Part shown: piece by piece, positions 50,783-59,587 of the stretch
Numbering within the stretch: the first letter of the stretch is position 1
How the letters are laid out: every line of letters starts with the position of its first letter
NCBI GenBank assembly: GCA_032153715.1
Contig: JALDYR010000003.1
Span: 128,316 to 192,315 of the forward strand
DNA length: 64,000 nucleotides
From: SEAL01 sp032153715
Lineage (GTDB): Bacteria; Patescibacteriota; Saccharimonadia; Saccharimonadales; Saccharimonadaceae
Reading direction: 5' to 3'
Program-made: the position numbers and the translations under genes
The notes under the pieces: model-generated
What the model saw: the letters and a program-made list of their open reading frames with translations, nothing else
Database searches by the model: none
Told to the model about the DNA's origin: nothing

Positions 50783-52330
50783 CTACGAGCTTTTTATACT
50801 TTCAAATATATCTTTTAATTCAGCCTCCTGGTCAACCTTTATATCATTTCGCTCTCGGTCTATGCCGAGTTTGTATTCTTCAAGTCGGCCATATTTTAAC
50901 GGGTAAATATTTTTACCGTTAACTTTTCGATAGTTTTTGTCATCAATGATGCTTGCTCGTCGAATATCTTGTATTTTACTATGCGTTGAAAGGCTTACAT
51001 CAAGTTCTTCGATATCGATACTAACGCCAAGACTCGATACTACTTTCTCTAAGAATCTGCGCTTATCACTATTGAGCTTACTTACCTTATCGCTAAAATC
51101 ATCGTCAACAATAGCATGGAACTTGATATTCAACGCCTCCATTATCGACTCGAACTTTTCAACGTTGCCTTTACCGCCAAGAATAAAAACTCGATTGATC
51201 AATTCTGAGTACCCGTATTCATCAAGTTTATCGATATAAAATGCCAGATCATCTACGCCCTCAACGAATATGACGTCATCACCGAAAAAAGCCCTCCTAT
51301 GATCAATGGTAAATATAGACCGAGCGGGAAAGTCTGATTTACTCACTGTCTTCAGTGTGCCTGTTTTACTTATGCGATGGATGCGCTCAGCTACATGCGG
51401 GTCGGCTATGTGAATAGAATGTGTGGTTATGAAGAATTGCTGGCGTGTAGCTCTATCGCGTATAACCTCCAGTAAGGCCGTCTGTATTTGTGGATGTAGT
51501 GATCTCTCGATTTCATCAATGCACACAATCTTATGGTTCGACGAATCACCAAAATTTAACTCGTATATCCAGCAGATCAACTCTTTCGTGCCGTCAGATA
51601 AATCTTGTACATTATGCCAGTTGCCGTCAGTCACTTTTGCTTCAAAGTGCACAACAGCGCGCTCTCCTCGCTGAGGCTCGGACATGCGTATGTCTTCAAT
51701 TCCTAATCCAATATGACTAAACGACTGCAATTTCTCTCGAAACTGCTCGATATTCGACTCTCCCATCGTAGAGGGTTTCAGTAAGGCGTCTGCAATACCC
51801 GTAAGGTTGATGGTTTCGGTTCTGGAATCGACATCTATGGACTCAAGAATTTTAAGTCCATTCGGATAACCGTTACCCTCGTGAACCTGACCCTTAAATG
51901 TGCGATTTGCTCGAATATATTTCATCTGTTGACTTTGATTTGGCCTGTCTGCCTCTTCTAGTGAACTAAGATCACTGACGTATGATTCTTGAACCTTGCG
52001 GCCCGTCATAGTAAACTCCACTCGAAATGGATAAGTTCGCGTAGTTGTGGAGGAGTGAACGGGGGATACAAATGTGGCGGATACGCTTGGCAGTCCGCCC
52101 TCTATATTATCGTTAATTGCCAATCGGTCGCGATCAAACATTCCCTGACCGCTAACTAAACCTAGTAGTTCCAATAATGAAGTTTTTCCAGAGCCAATAC
52201 TTCCCACAATTACATTTAATCCACTTCCGGGCGTGACGTAGTCTGGATAAGTGGCTTCTAGAGTCTGTTTGATGCCACCATATTTTCGATACCCCGCAAA
52301 TTCTAGGGTTTTTAGATAATAATCTCTCAT
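50783..52330 (-). CDS. OLD-family ATPase with Toprim nuclease domain
   Basis: 515 residues. ABC/SMC-type ATPase: Walker A GSIGSGKT (43-50), signature LSDGT (244-248), Walker B with IDEIE (271-275), and H-loop TTHS (302-305). C-terminal Toprim: VEGVDD (356-361) and VDDDF (408-412). This is the layout of OLD nucleases such as P2 Old and GajA. Class 2 members pair with a UvrD-like helicase; none is present here, so it would be a stand-alone (class 1-like) protein. Anti-phage activity is possible but inferred. A metal-dependent EEP nuclease gene precedes it. Confidence 0.9.
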   Translation of the reverse strand: MRDYYLKTLEFAGYRKYGGIKQTLEATYPDYVTPGSGLNVIVGSIGSGKTSLLELLGLVSGQGMFDRDRLAINDNIEGGLPSVSATFVSPVHSSTTTRTYPFRVEFTMTGRKVQESYVSDLSSLEEADRPNQSQQMKYIRANRTFKGQVHEGNGYPNGLKILESIDVDSRTETINLTGIADALLKPSTMGESNIEQFREKLQSFSHIGLGIEDIRMSEPQRGERAVVHFEAKVTDGNWHNVQDLSDGTKELICWIYELNFGDSSNHKIVCIDEIERSLHPQIQTALLEVIRDRATRQQFFITTHSIHIADPHVAERIHRISKTGTLKTVSKSDFPARSIFTIDHRRAFFGDDVIFVEGVDDLAFYIDKLDEYGYSELINRVFILGGKGNVEKFESIMEALNIKFHAIVDDDFSDKVSKLNSDKRRFLEKVVSSLGVSIDIEELDVSLSTHSKIQDIRRASIIDDKNYRKVNGKNIYPLKYGRLEEYKLGIDRERNDIKVDQEAELKDIFESIKSS

Positions 52331-52380
52331 AATTCACTTCTCTTGATACTAATTAACTCTACCATGTAGTATCCGGAGTC

Positions 52381-53118
52381 TCAACCTAGTCTAAAATCTA
52401 AGACGAGTGCGTTATGATCGGACGCGACAATATTCGACATATAGGCCTCCTTGACGGTGATTTTATCGTTCACAAAGATATAATCACAAACCTCTGTTTT
52501 GGCTGTAAGGTGATTTCGAGTTGTTGGAAATGCATATTCTGTTGTCAAATTACGAAAAGTTTTATTAACTAATTGGATCGATTCACTAGATGGCGCAAGA
52601 TTAAAATCTCCCGTAATGATAACGGGACCGTCAAGAGAAGACGCATATTCAACAAGCTCTTTGCAGGCACGTAGGGTTTCTTCATTACCATTTTTGTGCT
52701 CTTTAATATGATAGCCGTGAAGCGTTAAAACATGAAGGATGCCCTGAGGAGTGTCAATCTGTGCATGGGCTATATTGCGAGCTACGTTATATCCACCTGA
52801 ATCTACATAATCAAAATCTTCGGTATAGCTTCCGTGAGTCCAGTGCTCGGAGCCTTTAGTGATGGGGAGCTTAGAAGCAATCATATTACCTCGCATCGCG
52901 CGACGATGCATAAAGCTAAATTCAACTAATGGCGTATAGTAATTATCTGCAAACGGATAAGCATCCATAATCTGGTCAATCGTATCGAGAATCTTTCCGT
53001 CAAACTCGGTGCTTACTACTTCTTGCAGGGCCACTACGTCAGGCTTCTCTTGCTCAAACAGACGAATAATTTCAGTCGATAGCCTGCATGACCATGTGTT
53101 GAGTTGGATGAGCTTCAT
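52381..53118 (-). CDS. Endonuclease/exonuclease/phosphatase (EEP) family protein
   Basis: 245 residues in the DNase I-like fold: QLNTW, ALQEVV, GNMIASKLPI, LHGYH, IITGDFNLAPSS, CDYIFVND and SDHNALVLDF supply the N, E, H, D-x-N, D and D-H catalytic set. Substrate could be DNA, a nucleotide or a phospholipid headgroup. No signal peptide. TACAAT ends 6 nt before ATG 53118 (leaderless). It is 50 nt upstream of the OLD-family gene, on the same strand. Confidence 0.92.
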   Translation of the reverse strand: MKLIQLNTWSCRLSTEIIRLFEQEKPDVVALQEVVSTEFDGKILDTIDQIMDAYPFADNYYTPLVEFSFMHRRAMRGNMIASKLPITKGSEHWTHGSYTEDFDYVDSGGYNVARNIAHAQIDTPQGILHVLTLHGYHIKEHKNGNEETLRACKELVEYASSLDGPVIITGDFNLAPSSESIQLVNKTFRNLTTEYAFPTTRNHLTAKTEVCDYIFVNDKITVKEAYMSNIVASDHNALVLDFRLG

Positions 53119-53164
53119 GAGATAATTGTAGCAGAGTGACGTTCTCCTTATTTTAAGAAAAATA

Positions 53165-53190
53165 AAAAGTCTCCGTATCTAGAGACTTTT
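53165..53190 (-). terminator. Terminator of the nucleotidyltransferase-deoxynucleotidase operon
   Basis: AAAAGTCTC (53165-53173) / GAGACTTTT (53182-53190); the minus-strand tail reads TTATTTTTC. Confidence 0.8.
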
Positions 53191-53239
53191 CTTATGATAT
53201 CTATACTTGGCAGCCTCTCGCGGAATATTTCAGAACTTT

Positions 53240-53860
53240 TTAAATTCCCAAAGACGACTGAGCTTCTCTCTTCTGCTTCTCTATAATACCGAGTACCGAT
53301 AACAATTCGTTTGGATTCTCCCAGCTAAGTAGACGGAATGCAGCCGTGGCCATAGGTACTGATGACAGATGCGCCCAGCCAAACAAGACGTGCTCCCATT
53401 CTGCCGCGTATTCGTCGCTGATTCCGCGTGGAACGTCAGGCCTGTCGTCAATAAGCGCAAGGCCACCATATTTCCATTTGTCTTTATCTATAATTGCTTC
53501 TTCTACTACTTGGGGGCCAAATTCAGGCACCATAATACGATCCAGCCATTTGATCTTATCTTCGATAGCAGTTCGATTACTGGAAAGTGGAGCCGAGGCG
53601 ACACGGGGGTGATAACCATTATCGATCATCACCTGCCATGCCTCTTGCATACCAGGTATTGGCTCAAGAGAATTGAAAAAACCTGGTGCATTATAAACTG
53701 CTTCGATCATGGGTCGGAATTCCTCATCATAATCGTGAGCAACATAAAAGCTAGAACGGCTTACTCGCTGTTCTATCGGTATGGAAGTGAGCGCCGAGGT
53801 ATCAAAGTCGGCCATAACTCCGTCCATGTCTACTAATACTGTTCGCTCATGGTTCTTCAT
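53240..53860 (-). CDS. 5'(3')-deoxyribonucleotidase-like HAD phosphatase
   Basis: 206 residues from ATG 53860. HAD motif I is VLVDMDGVMADF, motif II RVASAPLSSN, motif III the lysine in DKDKWKYGG and motif IV LIDDRPDV. The arrangement fits NT5C-type nucleotidases that dephosphorylate deoxynucleoside monophosphates. The true start is downstream of an upstream in-frame extension overlapping the preceding gene. Second gene after the nucleotidyltransferase (5-nt gap). Confidence 0.85.
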   Translation of the reverse strand: MKNHERTVLVDMDGVMADFDTSALTSIPIEQRVSRSSFYVAHDYDEEFRPMIEAVYNAPGFFNSLEPIPGMQEAWQVMIDNGYHPRVASAPLSSNRTAIEDKIKWLDRIMVPEFGPQVVEEAIIDKDKWKYGGLALIDDRPDVPRGISDEYAAEWEHVLFGWAHLSSVPMATAAFRLLSWENPNELLSVLGIIEKQKREAQSSLGI

Positions 53861-53865
53861 GGTAT

Positions 53866-54441
53866 CTACTCTATGCTCGTAGTGATAATTTGTAAATGTG
53901 GCCACTTTTCTCGCCAGCGCTTCTTGTCTATTCGATCGTAAAACGTGTCAATGCGTTCCTGTGATTGAAAAAATGGTATCGGCCGTGCAATCAAATTAAA
54001 TAGATCGTCTGTGCCGTAACAAAATAGATATTCCAGTGAGTCATTTTTAAGTCGAACCGCCACGCATGTAGCCGTTTCTACCCAATGCGAAATACCGTCA
54101 GCTGTTGATGTGAATGGACGAGATTTATTCACATAATGCATACGCGCTTGATTACGAACCTCCCATTCTGCGAATGGATACCTACTCTTCAGGTCCACAT
54201 CATACGACCAATCTGTTTCGGGCGCTACATCCGATTTGCAGAAATAGACGAGATCCACGTCTCGTGTCGGTACAGAGACTTTATCTTCAAGCGTGTCCCA
54301 GACCTTATTGCGTAGAAAACCAGCTCCAATCCACCAATCAGGTAGGTCAAGTGTTTGAGCGGCCCTTAATACATCCATCATCCACGAGTCTGATTTAATA
54401 ATCTGAGAGAGCTCATCTGTCGAGGTAATTGTTCGATTCAT
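53866..54441 (-). CDS. Nucleotidyltransferase-fold family protein (COG3575-like)
   Basis: 191 residues. WWIGAGFLRNKVWD, the acidic pair TRDVDLVYF and WEVRNQARMHYVN are the signature blocks of this uncharacterised nucleotidyltransferase-fold family. Reaction unknown. TATAGT within TTTGTTATAGTAAA ends 7 nt before ATG 54441 (leaderless); almost the same promoter precedes mscS. Cotranscribed with the deoxynucleotidase gene. Confidence 0.82.
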   Translation of the reverse strand: MNRTITSTDELSQIIKSDSWMMDVLRAAQTLDLPDWWIGAGFLRNKVWDTLEDKVSVPTRDVDLVYFCKSDVAPETDWSYDVDLKSRYPFAEWEVRNQARMHYVNKSRPFTSTADGISHWVETATCVAVRLKNDSLEYLFCYGTDDLFNLIARPIPFFQSQERIDTFYDRIDKKRWREKWPHLQIITTSIE

Positions 54442-54448
54442 GCTATTT

Positions 54449-54454
54449 ACTATA
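54449..54454 (-). promoter_or_regulatory. -10 box of the nucleotidyltransferase operon (leaderless)
   Basis: TATAGT on the minus strand, 7 nt before ATG 54441; flanking TTTGTTATAGTAAA is shared with the mscS promoter. Confidence 0.55.
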
Positions 54455-54493
54455 ACAAAAAGCCGCCACTAGAGATCTTGAATTCATTATGTT

Positions 54494-54510
54494 TGGCAGG
54501 GGCATGAGGA
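54494..54510 (-). repeat. 17-bp copy of the tRNA-Trp 3' end
   Basis: 54494-54510 is identical to 54686-54702, the last 14 nt plus CCA of the tRNA-Trp gene, in the same orientation and 192 nt further along. It looks like an att-type duplication or the remnant of a second tRNA. Confidence 0.7.
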
Positions 54511-54585
54511 CAACGGCTGAAGCCTTTTCCGCTTGTTCGCGAAACAAAATAGCTGACGCTGCTTTCTTTCGCTTCACGCGCTGCA

Positions 54586-54627
54586 CCGAACCTCAATCTT
54601 CGCGATGAATACATCGCAGATTGAGAA
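54586..54627. repeat. Long inverted repeat between tRNA-Trp and its 3' copy
   Basis: GGTTCTCAATCT-GCGATG on the minus strand pairs with CATCGCGAAGATTGAGGTTC around a TATT loop (one bulged pair of bases). It may be a terminator-like or recombination-associated hairpin; no T-tract. Confidence 0.45.
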
Positions 54628-54650
54628 CCGAATCCGCATAACCGCACTAT

Positions 54651-54684
54651 AGAAAAACGACCACCAGATGGTGATCGTTTTTCT
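54651..54684. terminator. Terminator of tRNA-Trp
   Basis: Two 16-nt arms (54651-54666 and 54669-54684) pair with one mismatch, directly adjacent to the tRNA 3' end; U-rich on the minus strand (TCGTTTTTCT). Confidence 0.75.
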
Positions 54685-54685
54685 A

Positions 54686-54760
54686 TGGCAGGGGCATGAG
54701 GAATCGAACCTCAATCCTAGGTTTTGGAGACCCATATACTAACCGTTGTACTATGCCCCT
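54686..54760 (-). tRNA. tRNA-Trp (CCA anticodon)
   Basis: Acceptor AGGGGCA/TGCCCCT, discriminator G and encoded CCA. Anticodon loop CTCCAAA gives anticodon CCA. T-arm GAGGTTCGATTCCTC is canonical. Confidence 0.97.
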
Positions 54761-54809
54761 AGATTGATAACATTTGCTATTGTACCAAATATTTACCGAT
54801 GAGTCACCA

Positions 54810-55751
54810 CTATTTGTCTTTGTGAACACGGACGGCACGCTTGAAACGATGGTCGGCAACCGAATCGGCAAAGCGAGCGATTGGCTCGTGGATCAATAGG
54901 CGGTCTTTGCGAGCGACTTCGGCATCGATTTCCTTGAGGGCGTTGACGAAGTACTTTTCGATCAGCCATTCACGACCAGGTGCTGTCTGTCCGACGACAG
55001 TAATACGCCACAAATCATCACCCCACTTCTCGGAGTACTTTACGCGCAGCGGACGTGCGAGCATTGTCGGGCCGGTTGGAATAGTCATGATCGCATGTGC
55101 GATTTCTTTCTCGGCACGAATACGATCACGGACAAAAATATCAACTGCCATCGTACGAACACCACGCGGCGTTACGTGAACGGCCTGAATTTGCTGGTTA
55201 TGAATCCAGACAACCTCACCGCTCAGACTACGAAGCTTGGTCGAGCGTAGTGTCAGGCGTTCAACAACACCAGTGACGTCGATAAACGGCTCTACCTTGA
55301 TATAGTCCCCGACGTTGAACCACTTTTCAATAATCATTGTCGCACCGGCGGTAATGTCACGGAGCAGCATGCCAAGCGTCTGGCCGGCAAAGACGATAAA
55401 GAAAGCACTGGCGCCAATTGCCGCTGCACTGCCAGACGCCTTTGGACTAAATGCGTTCCATACTAGATAGGCCACTACTGCGACCGTTATTGCACGGACT
55501 GCCGCTACGGCGACGCTCAGATAGGTCTCTACTTGGCGCAGCAACACTACCCTATCTTCGCTTGATTCGCTGTCACTTTGAACGGCCACTTTTTGGGCAA
55601 CAAAAATAATAGCTTTCGCCAAATAGTGACTTAACCAATAGGCCAAAATAATTGACGCAACCAAAATTAATACCGAGCGATATGCGTTCGGCTGAGTGAA
55701 AAATTCGAGTAGCTCGCTACCCGTATCTTGCATAATAATTGCAACGTCCAT
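54810..55751 (-). CDS. MscS-family mechanosensitive channel
   Basis: 313 residues. Three membrane helices (about residues 25-50, 75-100 and 110-150), the last being the pore-lining TM3 (GASAFFIVFAGQTLGMLLRDITAGATMIIE), followed by the beta domain FNVGDYIKVEPFIDVTGVVERLTLRSTKLRSLSGEVVWIHNQQI typical of MscS. Releases solutes at hypo-osmotic shock. ATG 55751 is chosen over an upstream ATG because TATAGT (complement of 55759-55764) ends 7 nt before it. Confidence 0.92.
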   Translation of the reverse strand: MDVAIIMQDTGSELLEFFTQPNAYRSVLILVASIILAYWLSHYLAKAIIFVAQKVAVQSDSESSEDRVVLLRQVETYLSVAVAAVRAITVAVVAYLVWNAFSPKASGSAAAIGASAFFIVFAGQTLGMLLRDITAGATMIIEKWFNVGDYIKVEPFIDVTGVVERLTLRSTKLRSLSGEVVWIHNQQIQAVHVTPRGVRTMAVDIFVRDRIRAEKEIAHAIMTIPTGPTMLARPLRVKYSEKWGDDLWRITVVGQTAPGREWLIEKYFVNALKEIDAEVARKDRLLIHEPIARFADSVADHRFKRAVRVHKDK

Positions 55752-55758
55752 TGCCTTT

Positions 55759-55764
55759 ACTATA
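55759..55764 (-). promoter_or_regulatory. -10 box of the mscS gene (leaderless)
   Basis: TATAGT on the minus strand within TTTGTTATAGTAAA, 7 nt before ATG 55751. Confidence 0.55.
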
Positions 55765-55855
55765 ACAAACTTACGCTTAAAATCGACAGGTACTAGCGTT
55801 GTGATTTTGTTTCTGATACCATTAGCATAAACAGCATCTATCAAGAGGAGATAAA

Positions 55856-57019
55856 ATGCATACAGTTATCGTGGGGGGCGGCTTTGCTGGAGTAACGGCA
55901 GCGCTAGAACTAAGCAAAAAACAGCTTGGGAAAATTACATTAATTTCAGATCAACCGTACTTTTTGCATCACGCAACACTCTACGCAACTGCAACTGGTC
56001 GAAGCATTCACGAGTCAGTTGTTGACCTGGAAGATATGTTTGCCGAATACCATGACATCGACGTCGTTATTGATACAATGACAAAAATCGATGCCGACAA
56101 ACACATTGTTTTTGGGGCGCATGGCAAAAAATACATTTATGATAACCTTGTCATCGGCATTGGTGTCGTCACGACCTACTTTGGCATTAATGGCATGGCT
56201 GATCACAGTTACGGCATTAAAACACTTAATGAAGTTAATGCATTCAAAGATCACATCAAGAGCGAAGTGCTCGCTGACAAACACCTCGACAAAAACTACG
56301 TTGTGATTGGCGCTGGGCCAACGGGCATTGAACTTGCTGGTGCATTGCAGTCATATCTCCTCGAACTGAAAGACCGCTACATGACAAAGGGCAAGATCAA
56401 CATTACCCTTGTTGAAGCTGCGCCAAAGATCCTTCCGCGCTCATCTAATACCGCAAGCAAGAAAGTACAAAAACGGCTCGAAGACCTTGGCGTGAAAGTC
56501 CTGGTCAACCATAAAGTCGAAGCGCTCACTGATGATTACATCATGATCGAGGGCAAGAAAGTGCCGACGCATACTGCCGTCTGGACATCAGGTGTGGCGA
56601 ATCACCCATTCTTTGGCCAGCACCCTGATATCTTTACACTCCTTGATCGCGGGCCACGTCCGGTTATTGTCGACGATCACATGCAGGCCTACAAGGATAT
56701 CTACGTCCTAGGTGACAACGCTGCCGTTCCAAACGCTGGCGTTGCCTGGACAGCGGTTCGTAGTGCACGATTTGTTGCTGATCACTTGGCTCGCAAGATC
56801 ACGCAGCGCCCATTCAAGAAATACCACTATCCAAAACCAGCAGAATCATTTCCAATTGGTGATGGCTGGGCGTATACGGAATGGCGCGGCATCTACGCAG
56901 CTGGCAAGACTGGCTACCTGATTCGTCGTTTGATGGAGCTGAAAAACTACCGTGCATTATTGCCCTATGACCAGGCAATTGCAGCGTGGCGATCGCACAC
57001 AATACGCGAAGCTGAATAA
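55856..57019 (+). CDS. FAD-dependent NADH dehydrogenase, type II (NDH-2-like)
   Basis: 387 residues. FAD-binding GGGFAG at the N-terminus, NAD-binding GAGPTGIE in the middle, and VLGDNAAV near the C-terminus, the arrangement of NDH-2/ferredoxin-reductase-like proteins. The C-terminal amphipathic segment (YLIRRLMELKNYRALL) could sit on the membrane. It could oxidise NADH to a quinone or to oxygen; no other respiratory gene is present, so NAD+ regeneration by an unusual acceptor is possible. GAGGAG upstream of ATG. Confidence 0.9.
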   Translation: MHTVIVGGGFAGVTAALELSKKQLGKITLISDQPYFLHHATLYATATGRSIHESVVDLEDMFAEYHDIDVVIDTMTKIDADKHIVFGAHGKKYIYDNLVIGIGVVTTYFGINGMADHSYGIKTLNEVNAFKDHIKSEVLADKHLDKNYVVIGAGPTGIELAGALQSYLLELKDRYMTKGKINITLVEAAPKILPRSSNTASKKVQKRLEDLGVKVLVNHKVEALTDDYIMIEGKKVPTHTAVWTSGVANHPFFGQHPDIFTLLDRGPRPVIVDDHMQAYKDIYVLGDNAAVPNAGVAWTAVRSARFVADHLARKITQRPFKKYHYPKPAESFPIGDGWAYTEWRGIYAAGKTGYLIRRLMELKNYRALLPYDQAIAAWRSHTIREAE

Positions 57020-57044
57020 TTAACAACATTATCAAAGACATCTA

Positions 57045-57073
57045 TTGTAAAAACATAAGCGGCTTACTATAAT
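57045..57073 (+). promoter_or_regulatory. Promoter of the alpha-glucan operon
   Basis: TTGTAA (57045-57050), 17-nt spacer, perfect TATAAT (57068-57073). The roughly 60-nt leader contains GGGAG followed by a CGGCGA/TCGCCG hairpin 9 nt before ATG 57141. Confidence 0.75.
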
Positions 57074-57140
57074 CAGTGGTGAAAGCTAAAAAAAGAAAAG
57101 GGAGCAAGCGGCGAGACAGCATTAATCGCCGATCAGTGTT

Positions 57141-58361
57141 ATGAAAATTCTAATGCTCGGGTGGGAATTGCCTCCGCATAATAGCGGCGGCCTCGGGGTT
57201 GCGTGTTACCATATGTCCAAAGCTCTTGCGGTCAAAGGCGCTGACATTGATTTTGTCGTGCCCTACGCTGCCGAACATCCAACTGTCGACTTTATGCGTA
57301 TTCATAGCGCGACTTCCGTCTTTCCCCTGGAACGCTATGGCATGGGCGCCTACGACAGCAAGATGTTGTTAGAGCGTAATCTTTCCGAGGCAGATGCCGA
57401 TAGCCTCAAAGACATGCGCGGCGTTCAAAAGCGCTACGTTCAATTCGTCGAAAACCTTGTCAAAGAAGTAAAGCCAGAAGCGATTCACGCTCATGACTGG
57501 CTGACGATGGAAGCTGGCGTCCGAGCAAAAGAACTCACCAATGCTCCACTTATTATTCATGTTCACGCAACTGAGTTTGATCGTTCCGGCGAACTCAGCG
57601 GCAACCCGATCGTTCACGAAATCGAACAGCAGGCTCTCTTGATGGCTGACCGTATTATTGCGGTCAGTAATATTACCAAAAGTATCATCGTGCAGCGTTA
57701 TGGCATTCCAGCTGACAAGGTCGAGGTCGTTTACAACGCGATCGATACGACCAGCTTTGAAGCGTATGACTACGATGCTCAGACCTATCGCTACCTTGAG
57801 GCGCTTAAAAAAGAAGGTTACACCGTCGCAGCAACCGTTACTAGGTTCACTGTCCAAAAGGGTCTGTCGCACTTTGTTCGGGCCGCTGCCCGTGCCTGCG
57901 AAAAATATGACAAGCTCGTGTTCTTGATGGCTGGCGACGGTGAACAGCGCGACGAGCTGATTCAGTTAGCTGCCGACTTGGGCATTTCAGACAAGATGTT
58001 CTTTACAGGATTTGTCCGCGGCAAAAAGTGGCGTGACTCGTACTCGGTAGCTGACATCTTTGTCATGAGTTCTGTCAGTGAGCCATTTGGCCTGACGGCA
58101 CTCGAAGCAGCGCACCATGACAGCGCGCTGATCATTAGTAAACAATCCGGCGTCGGTGAAGTCCTAAAGAATATCTTCCGCTTCGACTTCTGGGACGTTG
58201 ACACACTGGCCGATCAGATGATTGCTATCGCCTCATCAGCTAGTTTGTCACAAGAGTTACGTGAGAATGTTAAAAAAGAGTATGATTCAATTTCTTGGCA
58301 CGATGTTGCCGAGCAATGTTTTAATATATATAACCGCATGAAGGCAGGGGCACTCGTATGA
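57141..58361 (+). CDS. Glycosyltransferase family 4, alpha-glucan/glycogen synthase-like
   Basis: 406 residues, GT-B fold. MKILMLGWELPPHNSGGLGVA (residues 1-21) and HAHDWLTMEAGV are typical of GlgA-related and maltosyl-type GT4/GT5 synthases. The C-terminal half has GDGEQRDELIQLAADLG and the E-x7-E nucleotide-sugar motif SEPFGLTALEA. Likely builds an alpha-glucan from a nucleotide sugar. First gene of a four-gene operon; the GH57 ATG overlaps its stop (ATGA). No close Shine-Dalgarno. Confidence 0.9.
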   Translation: MKILMLGWELPPHNSGGLGVACYHMSKALAVKGADIDFVVPYAAEHPTVDFMRIHSATSVFPLERYGMGAYDSKMLLERNLSEADADSLKDMRGVQKRYVQFVENLVKEVKPEAIHAHDWLTMEAGVRAKELTNAPLIIHVHATEFDRSGELSGNPIVHEIEQQALLMADRIIAVSNITKSIIVQRYGIPADKVEVVYNAIDTTSFEAYDYDAQTYRYLEALKKEGYTVAATVTRFTVQKGLSHFVRAAARACEKYDKLVFLMAGDGEQRDELIQLAADLGISDKMFFTGFVRGKKWRDSYSVADIFVMSSVSEPFGLTALEAAHHDSALIISKQSGVGEVLKNIFRFDFWDVDTLADQMIAIASSASLSQELRENVKKEYDSISWHDVAEQCFNIYNRMKAGALV

Positions 58362-59587
58362 GCAAAAAATCAATTGCATTGTATCTTCAGATACACCAAC
58401 CATACCGAGTCCGACCGTATAGCGTGTTTGATACCGGCGAAACGCATGACTACTTTAATACTCCAATTGCTGATGCTGGTACGAATAACGAGACTATCTT
58501 CCGCAAGGTAGCCGACAAATCATATCGTCCAATGAATGCCGTCCTGGAACGCCTTCTTCACGATAATCCAGAGTTCAAACTGTCCCTCAGTATCACTGGT
58601 ACCTTCCTTGAGCAGGCTGAACAATGGGCGCCTGATGTGATTGAAAGCTTCCAGCGCCTGGTCGCAACTGGCCAGGTCGAACTGCTGTCGGAAACCTATC
58701 ACCACAGCCTCGCCTTCTTCTATAGCCGTCACGAATTTGAAGCGCAAGTCGAACTGCACCGCGCCAAGATTCGCCAGCTGTTCAATGTCGAGACAAAGGT
58801 ATTCCGTAATACCGAGCTTGCCTACAACGATGAGTTAGCACATTGGGCTGATGACTATGGCTTTAATGGTATTCTTGCCGAAGGTTGGGACACGGTACTC
58901 GATTGGCGTAGTCCAAACTTCGTATACAAGCCACTTGGCACGCATAATATCTCACTTCTCCTAAAGAACTACCGCCTGAGCGATGACCTCGCATTCCGCT
59001 TTAGTAATCAAGCGTGGAGCGAATGGCCACTCGACACAAAGAAGTATACCTCTTGGATTGATGATGCACTCAAAGACAGTCAAATTGTTAACCTATTTAT
59101 GGACTACGAAACCTTTGGTGAACACCAATGGGCTGATACGGGAATCTTTGGGTTCTTTGAAGAGTTTGTTAATGAATGCACCAATAGTCACGACAAAGCA
59201 TTTGTTACTATTAGTGAAGCAATTGCCCAAAACGCGCCTGCAGGTGAAATGAGCATGCCGCACACTGTGACATGGGCAGACAGCGAGCGTGACCTTAGCG
59301 CCTGGATGGGCAATAGCCTTCAGCAGGAAGCACTTCGTCATCTTTATGCACTTCATAATGACGTTATTCGAAGCAACGATACTGAGCTTATCGCTGACTG
59401 GCGACGGCTACAGTCATCAGACTTGGTTTACTATATGAGCACCAAATGGCAGCACGATGGTGACGTCCACGCTTACTTTAGTCCGTACGACTCACCGTAT
59501 GATGCATTCCTGTACTACGTGAATGTTATTCGCGACATTCGCTGGCGCGTTATGCAACATCATCAGGTAGGGGGCCTCAATGGCTAG
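58358..59587 (+). CDS. Glycoside hydrolase family 57 (alpha-amylase / branching-type)
   Basis: 409 residues. GH57 opening LYLQIHQPYRVRPY, nucleophile E153 in FRNTELAY, and acid D249 in MDYETFGEH. Motif YHHSLAFFY is also typical. Cytoplasmic; acts on alpha-1,4-glucans, as amylase, transferase or branching enzyme. Coupled translationally to the GT4 and the GH15 genes (overlaps of 4 and 8 nt). Confidence 0.95.
   Translation: MSKKSIALYLQIHQPYRVRPYSVFDTGETHDYFNTPIADAGTNNETIFRKVADKSYRPMNAVLERLLHDNPEFKLSLSITGTFLEQAEQWAPDVIESFQRLVATGQVELLSETYHHSLAFFYSRHEFEAQVELHRAKIRQLFNVETKVFRNTELAYNDELAHWADDYGFNGILAEGWDTVLDWRSPNFVYKPLGTHNISLLLKNYRLSDDLAFRFSNQAWSEWPLDTKKYTSWIDDALKDSQIVNLFMDYETFGEHQWADTGIFGFFEEFVNECTNSHDKAFVTISEAIAQNAPAGEMSMPHTVTWADSERDLSAWMGNSLQQEALRHLYALHNDVIRSNDTELIADWRRLQSSDLVYYMSTKWQHDGDVHAYFSPYDSPYDAFLYYVNVIRDIRWRVMQHHQVGGLNG

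Noticed and set aside
54450..54647. 65-aa frame on the minus strand between the nucleotidyltransferase gene and tRNA-Trp
   Set aside because: It runs through the tRNA 3'-end repeat and the long inverted repeat, has no ribosome-binding site, and overlaps the promoter region of the next gene.
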